From: Sebastes aleutianus
Lineage: Eukaryota; Chordata; Actinopteri; Perciformes; Sebastidae
Length of the DNA: 64,000 nucleotides
Assembly (NCBI GenBank): GCA_916700875.1
Contig: CAKAKS010000067.1
Location: forward strand, 11,187,591 to 11,251,590
Direction: 5' to 3'
Below the pieces are notes generated by a model. That model was given only the letters and a program-made list of their open reading frames with translations, was not told where the DNA came from and made no database searches. The position numbers were made by a program, and so were the translations under genes. Position 1 is the stretch's first letter, and each line of letters begins with the position of its first letter. This document shows, piece by piece, positions 48,666 through 64,000 of this stretch.

Positions 48666-50372
48666 TATTATATTATTATTATGATTATTATTAATAACAA
48701 CATCCCTGGGGACCTTTTTAACATGTTGTCTCTCTAACCCCTCATTCTCTGTCACCTCTCTACTGCTGACGGTCTAATAAAGAGTCACATAAAAAAGAGG
48801 CACTTTCTAGGTAGCAGCCATTTGTTTACCGTTTTAAGTTCTTATGGGGGTGGACACAATAACAGCAACACCTGTACTGTACAGCATAAATCAGTACAGT
48901 GCAATAAACATACATTTCAACAAATGAAACCTTTGGAAAGCTTTTATTGTTCATTGTTTCGATGGTCAGAACTTGTGATGCTAAATGTTGTTGTACTGGT
49001 CTGTATTATACTGAAAAGTATTTCTGACACTACAAACACCCACCATACTTTTTTCTGTTTTTCTGTTCGAATACTGTGGTTATAACCAGGTAAACAGTAC
49101 CTTCCGTGAAAAGGAAAGTCTTCAATAAAATCTATGAAAGGACTCCAGGTTAAAACAGAATTATTGCGGGCTTTACGTACTTTATAACAGAGTTTTTCTA
49201 GCGGCAGAAGAGAGAGCACCTCCCTAAAAAGAATAAGTCTGCGAGCCACCAGTGAAGCAAATGCTGCAGAGTTGTGACCTTTCGTTTTGGGGGTGGAATA
49301 CCATATGAAAATCAGGGGTCATGTTTTGTTTATGAATATGTGAAAATACATTGAATAATTTTCCCCAGTAGCTGTTGAGAGAGTGACATGAACATATGTC
49401 TTACCGAAGCTGGACTGTGGTATGCACCTAGGGCAGCCAGAGTCTCTACTGGAAAAGAGTCTGACAAGTTTATCCCTCGAATAATTGAGACAGTTAAGTA
49501 CCTTAAATTGAATTAGGCCGTGTCGTATACACAGTGAGGAGGTGTGTATATGAGTTAAACTGTCCCGTCAAGCATTATTTATTTTTTAACCCTAACCCTT
49601 CTTAATTGATTTCAGCCCTGCTCTAATTTCTTTGTAACTTGTGTAATAGTTAATTCAATTATTCATTTTTCAGCAGTGAAAAATAAATACAGTAATGCTG
49701 CACCAATTCTGTAAGTGGTCAACTGAATTTAGGTGCCTCTGTTGTCCCTCAACAGCAGCAGGAAATATTCTCAAGGTCTACAGTATATGTGTGTGTTACG
49801 GCATACGTTACGACATTTTCACTTCCACATGTTTAACCTTCAATGTGTGTGCGTGTGTATGTGTATACACAGGTGCCAGAAGGCCCAACATGACCCCATG
49901 TGTGGCTGCATGTGAGTCTTTTAACTGTAGCGTTCACGTAACCCCGTCAGTCATGTATGTTAATGTTCTTTCAGCATGTTTATCCCACAAACACACATTT
50001 AATAATGTACACACATTTTGGATCTGACCTAAGTTTGAAAAACACTGATTGGCTGATTGATTGATTGTAAGCGATGAATATATTTCCAATTCCACTTCCA
50101 ATGAGGCTTTTCTTATAGCACACAATTTTGTCACAAAAAAATTGTAATAACATAAACAATACCAGAATTGAACACTGACATTAGTTAGTTACACCTGTGT
50201 TTGACAAGTCTGAATGCCATTAGGAAGACTCGGTGGTGGAATGTAACAAAGTCTATAACGCTTCAATTTAACTGTAAGTATAAAATTTCACTTTGCTATA
50301 GGCATTATATATATTTTTAATTAATTCAGACTTTGATTTCGATGTCGTTTTGGTCACATGAGATTGGCACGG

Positions 50373-50386
50373 GTTACCATGGCAAC
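50373..50386 (+). promoter_or_regulatory. Perfect RFX X-box
   Basis: GTTACCATGGCAAC is a full palindromic X-box (GTNRCC then RGYAAC), the site bound by RFX factors in promoters of cilia genes. It is 85 bp upstream of the ATG at 50471, and TGACGACGTAA lies between them. Confidence 0.7.
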
Positions 50387-50470
50387 ACATCTCCAACCAA
50401 CCGCAAAGAGGCTCTCAGGAAGTGACGACGTAAATTACTGCTCAGTGCGTCCGAAAAGATACATACAATC

Positions 50471-50883
50471 ATGGCTGAAAAGGCGAAGAAAGAAACGCCA
50501 TTTACAGAAACTCAAACTGTAAAACAGAAAATCTAACAACAAAAACATTACAGTACTGGGCACGACGAATGAACAGCAAAGAAAGACTGAGGCAGAAACA
50601 AAAAGACTTGCTTGTTCTACTGTATTTGATAGAATATGGAAACAAAAACTATAAATTATGCTCCAACGGTTTCTGCACTCTCATCTGCTTCTTTAATATT
50701 TCTTTCCCTTTTGATATGTCTTCTCCATCTTTGAACCAGTATACCAGTGTGGTCGGTTCTGTCCTTGATCATCTACTGACCAGTCAGCTCATTGCCTCCA
50801 TCCAGGGAAAAACCCTCGGCTTCAACCAGGCTTTGATGTATCTGGGTGCAGCTAACAAGTCAGTCCCCTCTGAAGTGTATTAG
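50471..50883 (+). pseudogene. Short unrecognised reading frame behind an X-box
   Basis: The first frame from ATG 50471 (good context, ATCATGG) gives MAEKAKKETPFTETQTVKQK and stops at 50535. A second frame, open from about 50480, continues TTKTLQYWARRMNSKERLRQ and runs to a stop at 50881-50883 (104 aa from ATG 50569). Charged, Lys/Arg-rich text across the frame break suggests one disrupted or mis-joined small gene, or a first exon with a splice I cannot place: a possible GTAAAA...ACAG intron would be only about 35 nt. I do not recognise the protein. The promoter hints at a ciliary role, no more. Confidence 0.3.
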
Positions 50884-51599
50884 CCGGAAATTGAGCCTTT
50901 TGATCTTTCTCGTGTTTAGTTTAACCTTGTTTGTAGCCGCGGGGCTTTGTGTGAAAGCAGACAGCATTTAATGGCATTTGCATTTAATTGACAGTGTTTG
51001 GTTTAATCTGTTTTGAGTGTTAAACAGCTGCGGTTTATTACACCAGAAAGACATTTCAAATATGTCGGGCTATAGACTAAGATACTGATATTTAATACTG
51101 TTCAGTTTATATATATTTGGATCAAGACCATGTTTCTTCAACTTTTCATGAATACAGAAGCGCTGCCAAATTTTTAAATGGATGGATGATCACGACGTTT
51201 TGAATGAATTGATTAGTTTGGCACACGTTCTGATTAATGACTGATCATGTGCCAATTTACTTACTTTAACTACATGAGCATGTCATCAATCATTTTAGGA
51301 AAATCAGAACAAAATTAAGGACAACCACTGCAGCATTAAAAGTCCTGTGTAGCCCTTTGTGTGTAGGAATATGTCTATTACACTATAGTCAATACCATAG
51401 AAAAGAAAACTCACTTATCTACTCCTGTAGTTGAACCTGTGCACCTTGACAGGATGGAAAAATTACTTTTTAAGATAAAAAATTACTTGTGTTAGTCTGG
51501 TCAAGAATGATAAATTGTCAAAAACATTTCCGATTTTTAATTATTTCTCCTGTTCATACTATTCACAGATTTCACACAAAGCCAATAACAGTATGCCAG

Positions 51600-52079
51600 T
51601 GTTTACATCAGTCCACACCATAGACTGTATATAAGAAGTACATAGTGACATAGTCACAGTGACGTCTCTCATTGGTTTGTGGAATGCGTTTTTGAAGCTT
51701 TAAGTTCGGCATTTTGGCCATCGCCATCTTGGAACCAGAAGTGACTGGAGAGCAAAGAGTCTAGAAGCAAAGAGACGAAACTCCGGTGTGTTTTTGACAA
51801 CAGCCGCTGCCGCCATTTTGGACTGAAAAAGCTTATTATATTTATAATATTTTATTATTCAACACAGGCCATTTCAGTAGAATATGACAATAGATTAAAA
51901 ATAATTTAGTTTTACTTCTGTACGGCACTTTTTAGGTGGACATTTTACTGGCGTCCGGTAGTCGTTTTCAGTCCAAAATGGCGGAAGCGTAGCTTTGCTG
52001 CTGGGCGCTGATGTTGCAATGGAACCAACAATTCACTTTCACTTCTTGGCAATAGATGTTCATTGATGAGAGGGTGGAG
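51600..52079. repeat. Repeat-associated block upstream of the 52-kb copy
   Basis: It begins CATAGACTGTATATAAGAAG, like the start of the 37-kb copy, then has an extra segment (about 51665-52075) with inverted marks CCGCCATTTTGGACTGAAAA and TTTTCAGTCCAAAATGGCGG. This looks like a short palindromic element inserted into the repeat. Confidence 0.65.
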
Positions 52080-52555
52080 CTAAGTACAACTGAATGCTGA
52101 ACAAGACATTTTTAGACGACCAAAATGATACAATTAACTTTCATATACTAAAAACACACTGTGAAAGGGTTAAAATTGTAAGACGAAAACACTGGCAACA
52201 GCCTGACCAGACAACGCTGTGGTAGCAACCTGTCAATCACAAGGTAGCCACGCCCTAAGCATTCCCAGCTTTATGGTCTATCTAACTCTAAATGGGACCA
52301 TAATTTACTAAATGAACATCATGCTGTATTGAAGAAGACTTGAAACTAGAGATTGAGACCATAAACTCATGTTTACAATGTTTACTGAGGTAATAAATCA
52401 AGTGAGAAGTAGGGTCATTTTCTCATAGACTTCTATACAATCTGACTTCTTTTTGCAACCAGAGTAGTCGCCCCCTGCTGGCTATTAGAAAGAATGCAAG
52501 TTTAAGGCACTTCAGCATTGGCTTCGCTTTTCAGAACCGGAGGGTGCCCACTGGT
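52080..52555 (+). repeat. Direct copy of the 37340-37795 repeat
   Basis: It runs from AAGTACAACTGAATGCTGAA to CTTTTCAGAACCGGAGG. It differs from the first copy by a roughly 60-bp insertion (about 52196-52255) and scattered substitutions. Confidence 0.88.
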
Positions 52556-52559
52556 CCAC

Positions 52560-53437
52560 ACCCATCAGAGCCAATTCAAAACTTTTACACAGTTCAGCTC
52601 AATGTGTAAAAAAACAACAGTCCATTCTTCTGTAGATCATGCCACCAACAAGTCAACACATGCTAAACACCTGATTGTGTGAAAATTACAATCTTGAACT
52701 GTTTGCTCCTGCACTAAGTGGACTTAGCCTGACTCCTGATGACCGACACGCTGAGAGTCACCAGTCAGACTGGATGAAGATCAACACAGTGCAACAGAGA
52801 GGAGTCAGCAGCACACTGAGCAAAAAAAGGTCAGACAAGGGTCGAAATATGTGGCCGTAGGAATCATGAGTGCATGTGTCAAACATGTAATAAACACTTA
52901 TAGAACAAGCCATATAATGTGTGCTATTATGAAACAAGACCAGCAACCCCTCTGGTCACAAGCCCACTTTAGGCCACCACTGCCTTACCTGATGATTGTG
53001 CTAGATGAAAAGTAAGAGGATCAAACATGTCACACTGACTGAACCACAGATGCCAATCAGTTGGTGGCGCTAGATGGAAAAGTCAGAGGATCACCAAAGC
53101 TTTAACAATTCACCCTGTGGGGAACATGAATGTCTGAACCAAATTTCTTAGGAATCCATCAGATGATGTTGAGACATTTCACTTCAAATCACAAATGTGA
53201 ACCTCATGGTGTAACTACTGTAGATGAAAAGGCATTAAGATGTATTGTCTGGGGACCAAAGTATGTAGGAAATGTCATTGCAATCTATTCAATAGTACAA
53301 AAGTGGTGGACAGAGAGACAGACATTACCATCTCTAGAGCCACAAGTCCTGACTCATCTAATCAGTAAGCTACCGTGATGTGAACGTGACAAAATATTAT
53401 TGAATTAGACTAAATCAAATTCATTTTGTCAGTCCCT
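52560..53437. other. Intergenic, no gene seen
   Basis: Non-repetitive by eye. Two stretches (about 52985-53110 and 53040-53180) read like a degenerate direct repeat with TAGATGAAAAGTAAGAGGAT and TAGATGGAAAAGTCAGAGGA. Confidence 0.45.
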
Positions 53438-53765
53438 TTTAGGTCTGCAACTAACTATTAACTTATTATTTTCATTGTTGATTAATCTGACGATTATTTT
53501 CTCGATTTAATTTGGTCTAAAATGTCATAAAAATGTCGATCGGTGTTTCCCAAAGCCCAAGACGGCGTCCTCAAATGTCTTGTTTTGTCCACAACTCAAA
53601 GATATTACAGTTTACTGTCATAGAGGAGTAAAGAAACCAGAAATTACTCACATTTAAGAAGCTGGAATTTAGACTTTTTTTAATTAAAAAAATGACTCAA
53701 GCTAATTAATCGATTATATATTAATAGTAGACAATTAACCAATTAATCGTTGCAGCTCTTGTCCC
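53438..53765 (+). mobile_element. Short DNA element, partner of 16972-17216
   Basis: Left end AGGTCTGCAACTAACTATTA, right end ACCAATTAATCGTTGCAGCT; the ends are roughly inverted. The interior contains GTTTCCCAAAGCCCAAGACG. Confidence 0.7.
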
Positions 53766-54521
53766 TTTGTCTAACCAGGACTAACTGGGACATTTTCTCT
53801 CTTTGGTTTTAAAATAAATTGAATCTATTCATCAATATTAATAATGGCGTCTATTTGCAACTGTGTGTGTAAAGACTTGAGAGTCACTTAAAGAAATCCT
53901 CAAAGATCTTATTGAAAAAAAAAATCCACATTGCTGCTCATCTAAAGCAGGAAAACACCCAGATTGTTTTATAACATTTCCACTGGTGTGTTCCCCATGA
54001 CTCCACTTTGCTAATAGTTTACTTCATGTCTGAAATAAAGCTGCTCAACACAAAGACACCCATTGATGACACAGAGTCATCGCAGCGTTGCTAAACCTCG
54101 CAGAGAGCAACGTCTCTAATTCAAATACCAGAATTTGTCCGAGGGAGAGAACATTTATCTGACCCACCAGGACACAGAGGTAAGGAAATATATTTGGTGA
54201 TGTATATTAATAATAAAGACAAACAGTTCACTCACTTTCAGAACCTTTTTTGTGAGGAAAATGCTATTCAATAGCCTAAATTGATGTATTTTCTTGAGTT
54301 TAAAGAAATTGTGTTGAAAAATGTAGTTAACTTTCACATTAAACATGTTCTAATGTTGTGAAATCCTTGTCCTGCTTTTCAGCAGTTACCTCTGCTTATA
54401 TCTTGTTTTTTTGTGTCAGATTTCTGTTATTTGTTGCCTTATCAGAACATACTGGAGATTTGATTTTATCTGTATGTTTTGGTGGATAAACTCTTGCAGG
54501 TAACAAAGGTCCGTCTCGACC

Positions 54522-57000
54522 ATGAAGCTCTCTTTCGTTGTGGTTCTTGCCTTCATCCTCCCTCTCATCAGGGCTCAGGTGCCCCACTGGGGACCTTGTC
54601 CAGACCCAGCTGTTCAACCGGCCTTCATCCTTAAACAGGTACAAACTGCTTTATACAGAAAATAATAAACAAAATTGGCAGACTGATGCCCAGTGGTGGA
54701 TGACATGAACAGCTGTGCATTTTCTCTTGTGCTATTTCAAAAAGGGGAAAAAAGACTTCAAAATGTATTTTCAGCATGAAAAACGTGTCAAAAATGTAAA
54801 GCGTATAGTGTTACAATTGATTTGATTTTTATTCCATCACAAGTAGCCATTAATAATTATACTTTAGCATAGATGGCAAGTTATTTATTATTATCTTAAC
54901 TTAATTTCTATGATGTTGGGTAAAGCTTTTAGCATTTATAAGCAGTATATAAACATGTAATAAATAGGTTATAACACATTATAATGTAGTAGTAAGCAGA
55001 TACAAGCATTTATTAATATATTTGTCAACTACTATAACTCCCCTATAAATTTATGCTGGATAATGAATGGCAATATAGTAAAACACAGTTGTAATAATAT
55101 AAAGTATGTCTTAATAATAGAAGTTTTAACTGTTGACAAATATGGTAAATTAATATACATACATCTGCCTACTCCTACGTTATAGTGCATTATATACCAC
55201 CTATTATATGTTTAAATACTGCTCATAAATGCCAAATATAGGGGGGTTAAAGTAAAGTGTTACTCAATTATTATCACTGATGCATTCATGTATAAGTAGC
55301 ATTTTACTCTATATATATATATAATATAATTTTAGGAAAACTGTGAGTAACTGAGTATAAAGAACACACCACCATATGTATGATCTGAGTAAAAAAGTCA
55401 CTATGTGAAGTGGCTACAATAGTCATATAGCTACTAAATTCTCAGCTTTCCAGTCATAACCAATTTATGCAGTTCTAAGACTGTTAATGGACCCCAGTAT
55501 GCAGAAATATTCAAATACACCATTTGAGAATATGTGAAAATAACACTTTTGTACTACCACATTCAAAAAACTGCATGGTTTTTGCCCCAGACTGCATGCG
55601 ATTATTATAAAGTGGGCATGTCTTTGAAGGGGAGACTTGTGGGTACCCATATAACCCATTTTCATTCACATATCTTGAGGTCAGAGGTCAAGGGACCCCT
55701 TTGAATATGACCATGCCAGTTTTTCCTCGCCAAAATGTAGCGTAACTGTGGAGCGTTATTTAGCTTCCTTCACGACATGCCCGCTACTACGAAAGACAGA
55801 ATAGCGGCCGATCCGCCGGCGGGCCGTCAGATTTTTAAGAGGTTAATTAAAAATCAATATAGGTTTTGGAGAATCGATACAGTATCGAAGAACATGATAT
55901 CGCGATACTCACGTGTATCGATATTTTCTTACACCCGTAGTATATACTGGTGGGTTATTTAATATATAATAAACAAACCTGCAAAGAAACTAGTAAATAA
56001 AGCTGTTAAATAAATGTAGTGGAGTAAAAAGTACATTATTTCCCTCTGAAATGTAGCGCAGTAGAAGTGTAAAGTGACATGAAATGGAAATTCAAAGTCA
56101 AATTGGAGCTGAAGTAAAGTAATTGAGTAAATGTACTTGGCTACTCTCCACCACTGGTACAGAATATATATATTTTTACATTTCACTGAAGCCACTAAAG
56201 CATGTAGATTTATTCATACTCTCCACTCGCAGCGCTCAGAATTGTCTTTGAACTCGTGTGTGTCTTTGCCCTCACAGTTCATGGGGAGATGGTTTGAAAT
56301 TGCCAAACTGCCGGCCCAGTTTGAGAAGGGCCGCTGCGTCGAAAGCAATTTCACTTTGAGGACGGACAGCTCCATTCGAGTGGTCAGCTCTGAAATACTG
56401 TGAGTCCTATCTTCAATTTTCTTTGTGCAAATGTGGAGTCAAGGGGTAATATTTGCATGGTGGATGTATTTCCCTTAATCCAACATGAAATTTGACTGTG
56501 TGGAATAAAACAGAACAGGAGAGCTGAGGAAAATCGAAGGGATTGGAGTCGTAGAGGATATCAAGAATCCGGCTAAACTGGGAATAAGTTATTCCTACGG
56601 TGAGAGAGACATTTTGTACATTTGAGAGTAAATGCCACTTTTGTGTGTTGTTTAGGGAGTCAGCTGGTAATGTTAGTGTGCATCATACTTTTTCTCCTTG
56701 TGTCTGATCAGGAGAAAACATTGTAGGTGATGTTGATGTTGTTTTGTGCTCCTTACCATCACAGTCCTGCCCTACTCCCCTTACTGGATCCTGTCTACTG
56801 ACTACGTGAACTTTGCCCTGGTGTATTCCTGCACGGACATCCTGAGGATCTTCCACGTCGACTTCGCCTGGATCCTGGGCCGAACACGAGCCCTGCCGGA
56901 CGCCACAATCAAGGAAGCCATGGAGACCTTCGCCAAGAACAAGATCGACGTGAGCAGGATGATTCCCGGCAAGCAGCAAGGCTGTGACAAAACTCTCTGA
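54522..57000 (+). CDS. apod: Apolipoprotein D, gene C
   Basis: Four coding exons: 54522-54638, 56278-56399, 56514-56599, 56765-57000; 561 nt, 186 aa. A leader exon ends at 54179 (ACAGAG then GTAAGG) and joins at 54500. Signal peptide MKLSFVVVLAFILPLIRA, then QVPHWGPCPDPAVQ. GxW motif FMGRWFEIAKLP at 40-51; second signature SPYWILSTDY at 113-122, near-identical to mammalian ApoD, followed by FHVDFAWILGR. Cysteines C26, C59, C131 and C182 fit the two disulfides. The sequon N63-F-T aligns with human N45, unlike A and B. Human Cys116, which links ApoD to ApoA-II, is Asp here as in A and B. Gene C is the most mammal-like of the three and diverges head-to-head from B. Its promoter lacks the TATA and GAACAGGTGCCAA blocks of A and B, so expression probably differs. 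For exon 3, the acceptor at 56514 rather than 56519 keeps the frame. Confidence 0.95.
54640..55435 (+). other. Intron 1 of ApoD gene C, no further gene
   Basis: AT-rich. TATAATGTAGTAG...TTTGTCAACTACTATAA and ATAGAAGTTTTAACTGTTGACAAATAT...TATAGTGCATTATA give a loose inverted pattern around 54960-55200. Confidence 0.4.
55440..55800 (-). repeat. Single copy of the 8.2/10.1-kb arm repeat
   Basis: Same orientation as 10090-10570: TGGACCCCAGTATGCAGAAA, GGAGACTTGTGGGTACCCAT, ATATCTTGAGGTCAGAGGTC, then GTTTTTCCTCGCCAAAATGT. It lies in intron 1 of ApoD gene C. Confidence 0.85.
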
Positions 57001-57466
57001 GCAGCATGAAATGGCACCGTTGTTGACAGGAGAGAAAATTATTTATCATCCATTTAAGACAAATATTTGACTAATATTTAGATGATTATGACGAGGGGTG
57101 TAGTGGAGGGTAGACTCAGTTCAGTTACTCCGTTTGTTTATGTGTGGTTAAGACAATAGAATATTTACAGCACAAAATAACTGCATGCCTATACTGTACA
57201 TTATAGTAAATAAGTGAGGGTATTTTAAGTATAACAGCATAAGTGAAGTCATACCCACCATTTTAATTATAACATCATCCCTGGTTGCAATATTACAAGC
57301 TGAGAGTGATGTTCTGCATAGTTTCAGCCTTTTAAGCTGTTAATGTTTGTCCTAATGAACAATGTTTGCTGTTTCATTTGCAGTATGGAATAGAAGAATC
57401 ATATGATATTGAGTAAATCTGATGTTTATACCACAAACTGGAAACATAAAGCATCTAATTAGAGTG

Positions 57467-57472
57467 AATAAA
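57467..57472 (+). terminator. Probable poly(A) signal of ApoD gene C
   Basis: AATAAA in GTGAATAAAAGTC, about 467 nt after the gene C stop codon. It is the first canonical signal downstream. Confidence 0.6.
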
Positions 57473-57594
57473 AGTCAGTGAAACTTACTTCATGTGATCT
57501 TCTTTGATTCTGTGCAGCATATTTTTTAAAGAAAACATACTGTATGAACATCAGTGTGCAGTTTAGGATTTCTACAGTCCCTGGGATGCATGCA

Positions 57595-57629
<35 letters not shown>

Positions 57630-57660
57630 GTATCTATCTATCTATCTATCTATCGATCTA
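57595..57660. repeat. (ATCT)n microsatellite
   Basis: About 16 ATCT/TATC units with two interruptions (ATGT, ATCG). No adjoining LINE tail motif was seen, unlike the arrays at 17957, 18735 and 61566. Confidence 0.9.
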
Positions 57661-57764
57661 CTAGAATTAGCCTATTTAAACTACAGACAGATTGATAACA
57701 TGTTTACAGCTTGATATCAGTCAATTCATTTCATATGATAGTTTTTTAGGTGATGTAACATCCT

Positions 57765-58267
57765 TTAAAGGTCCCATATTGTAAAAAGTGAGATTTTCAT
57801 GTCTTTTATATTATAAAGCAGGTTTAAGTGCGATATAAATACTGTTAAACTATCAAAATGCTCAATATACGGAGAAATACACACAGCCCGTATGCAGAAA
57901 TTGTGCGTTTGAAACAAGCCGTTTTCTGTCCATTTGTGATGTCACAAATATACAATATTTAGACCATTACACGGTTTTAAACGTTAACATTCTAAATGTG
58001 TCCCAGTTTGTTTCCTGTTGTAGTGTATGTAAATGACATCAGCTGACAGGAAGTAAACATGGACCCAAGCTGTTGCCTAGCAACGCAATACTGTTGCAAT
58101 TCACTAAAACGGAGCATTTCAGACAGAGGGTAATACAGGTATATTCAGACAGACAGTATGAGAAAAAAAAAGTTTATTTTTTTAACATTACAGCATATAA
58201 ACATGTTCTAGTAGAAACACAAAATACAAGTATGAACCTGAAAATGAGCATAATATGGGACCTTTAA
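57765..58267. mobile_element. TTAA-flanked MITE (family 3), 503 bp
   Basis: Left end TTAAAGGTCCCATATTGT; right end ATAATATGGGACCTTTAA, an inverted match over about 16 bp. Both ends carry TTAA, as expected of a TTAA target duplication. No transposase; the interior includes ACAGGAAGTAAACATGGAC and GTTGCCTAGCAACG, itself an X-box-like palindrome. Confidence 0.85.
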
Positions 58268-58439
58268 TGTCTGGAACCATGAGTTTCCCATCAATTTGTA
58301 CCCTTCAGTAGCTTTAGAGTTCAAGTGTGCCAGTAATGTTTATGTCATATACAACATATAGTAGGCTGTATGTGGTACTAAACCATACTAACAGGCATAT
58401 TGTAGTATAATGTTGTGTGAAACATGTATGGGAGTGGTT

Positions 58440-59152
58440 GTAATTATTTTATTAATTATTATTATATATTATATTACGTAAACATTAATAATAGGGAACA
58501 CACGAACAAACTGTTTTTAAAGTCACATGCATTGAAATTTATGGATTTGGTCAAATTTAAAACCGCAATAATTATGTTTAAAGCAAGACATAATTCACTT
58601 CCGGGCAATATTCAAAAAATGTTTTGTGACAGGGAGGGGGGTTATAATTTAAGAGGAAAATGTAATTTTAAAAAGCATTGTGTTCGTACAAAAAAGAAGA
58701 GTATGTGTATTTCAGTCTGTGGGCTGGATTTGTGGAATGGATTAGGTGATGGGTTGAAGCGGAGCTTAAATATAAATTACTTTAAAAAGCTATACAAGAA
58801 ATATATTTTTGGGAGGTATATGGTTGAGGAAGAGATGTGTTAAAGGTTGGTTATATACTTTTTAACTCCGGATGGATTTGTGGGTTGTAAATAAACTTGG
58901 TATGCTGTTCATATATTCAACTTGGGATGTAAATAAATCTGGGATAGTTTTTATATTATATTATATAATCATTCTATGATATATGAGTTAATAGAGGAGA
59001 AGTGAGAAAGGGGTAGGGAAATATAAGTTTTTCTTCTACCTACTCCTTTTCGGAAACTATAACTCTTGTTTTGTTTGTTATTATTTTGTATCTGTTTTTA
59101 TTTATTTTATGTTCGAAATAAAGTCTTTCATTCATTCATTCATTCAAGCGCG
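58440..59152 (+). mobile_element. LINE ORF2 3' end with (ATTC)n tail
   Basis: The frame to 58843 encodes the C-terminal end of a LINE ORF2: HALKFMDLVKFKTAIIMFKA, HNSLPGNIQKMF, LWNGLGDGLKRS, FKKLYKKYIFG. A non-coding 3' region and an ATTC array at about 59127-59147 follow TTCGAAATAAAGTCTTTCAT. It is a separate family from the ATCT-tailed elements. Confidence 0.85.
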
Positions 59153-59362
59153 TGTATTAATATTAAATGAAGGATGACACAATAAGTTCACATAAAAACC
59201 TGCTGCGGAACCTTTGTGTCTTCACCTTCACTTGCACGTCGGATTTATTTTCACCGGGCACCGCACTAGCTTGTTCTGTAGCTTCTGTAGCTAATCATAA
59301 TAACATTGATGAATGGCGATAAGACGATGTCCCTGAAGGATCAGTCAAACTCCACCGTCTCC

Positions 59363-63795
<4,433 letters not shown>

Positions 63796-63796
63796 G

Positions 63797-64000
63797 CCTT
63801 GTTTCCACCGCAGGAACTTTCCCCCGGACCTAGGAACCTTTTGAGGAACTCATTGCGTTTTGACCACAGGGTCCAGGGTCTAAATTAAGTTCAGGGGACA
63901 TTTTATCCCCCAAAAAGGCCCTGGTCAGAGGGGTAGTACTTTCTGAAAGTACCGGAAGTTTTGGGGTGGAGTTTGCAGAGAGGACCGTCTCTGGTTGGTG
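63797..64000 (+). mobile_element. Short DNA element, cut by the window edge
   Basis: It opens GCCTTGTTTCCACCGCAGGA, with ACTTTCCCCCGGACCTAGGA and GTACTTTCTGAAAGTACC. The style matches a common non-autonomous fish DNA element. The right end is outside the window. Confidence 0.5.

Noticed and set aside
58065..58085. GTTGCCTAGCAACG as a second ciliary X-box
   Set aside because: It lies inside the 57765-58267 MITE with no gene start nearby, so it is probably chance or part of the element.

Overview
The window is genomic DNA of a ray-finned fish, most likely a percomorph teleost. Genes have many exons with GT-AG introns and polyadenylation signals. The coding exons read as vertebrate SEC62, SAMD7, apolipoprotein D and COPS9. 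The space between exons is filled with teleost repeats: L2-like LINE tails ending in (ATCT)n, tRNA-derived SINEs, and many short inverted-repeat DNA elements. Nothing looks prokaryotic and I found no CRISPR array, operon or origin.

Layout. 1-720: AT-rich minisatellite. 721-4035: 3' flank and probable long 3' UTR of sec62. 4036-19599 (minus): sec62, nine coding exons, 462 aa, an ER translocon subunit and ER-phagy receptor. 19600-21832: sec62 promoter, one arm of an inverted duplication, and a repeat. 21833-25988 (minus): samd7, eight coding exons, 523 aa, a photoreceptor Polycomb-associated SAM protein, with a probable 5' UTR exon and TATA-like promoter near 31.8-32.0 kb. Its long first intron carries blocks rich in CRX/OTX-type sites. 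32-38.3 kb: intergenic DNA with nested mobile elements. 38.4-57.5 kb: three apolipoprotein D genes, A (plus, 190 aa), B (minus, 188 aa) and C (plus, 186 aa). A and B are convergent and share promoter blocks; B and C are divergent. Between B and C a perfect RFX X-box sits in front of an unrecognised, apparently disrupted short reading frame. 57.5-59.2 kb: microsatellite, a TTAA-flanked MITE and a LINE 3' end. 59363 to the right edge (plus): cops9, first two coding exons only; the last exon lies outside.

All five genes were assembled exon by exon, and splice phases close exactly for the four complete gene models. sec62 and samd7 are also neighbours in mammals, which supports both calls. The ApoD trio is the most distinctive locus: a lineage-expanded lipocalin cluster whose members share exon structure but differ in glycosylation sites and promoters. 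The rest of the interest lies in genome architecture: inverted and tandem duplications, nested transposons with readable target-site duplications, and a 36-nt sec62 microexon.
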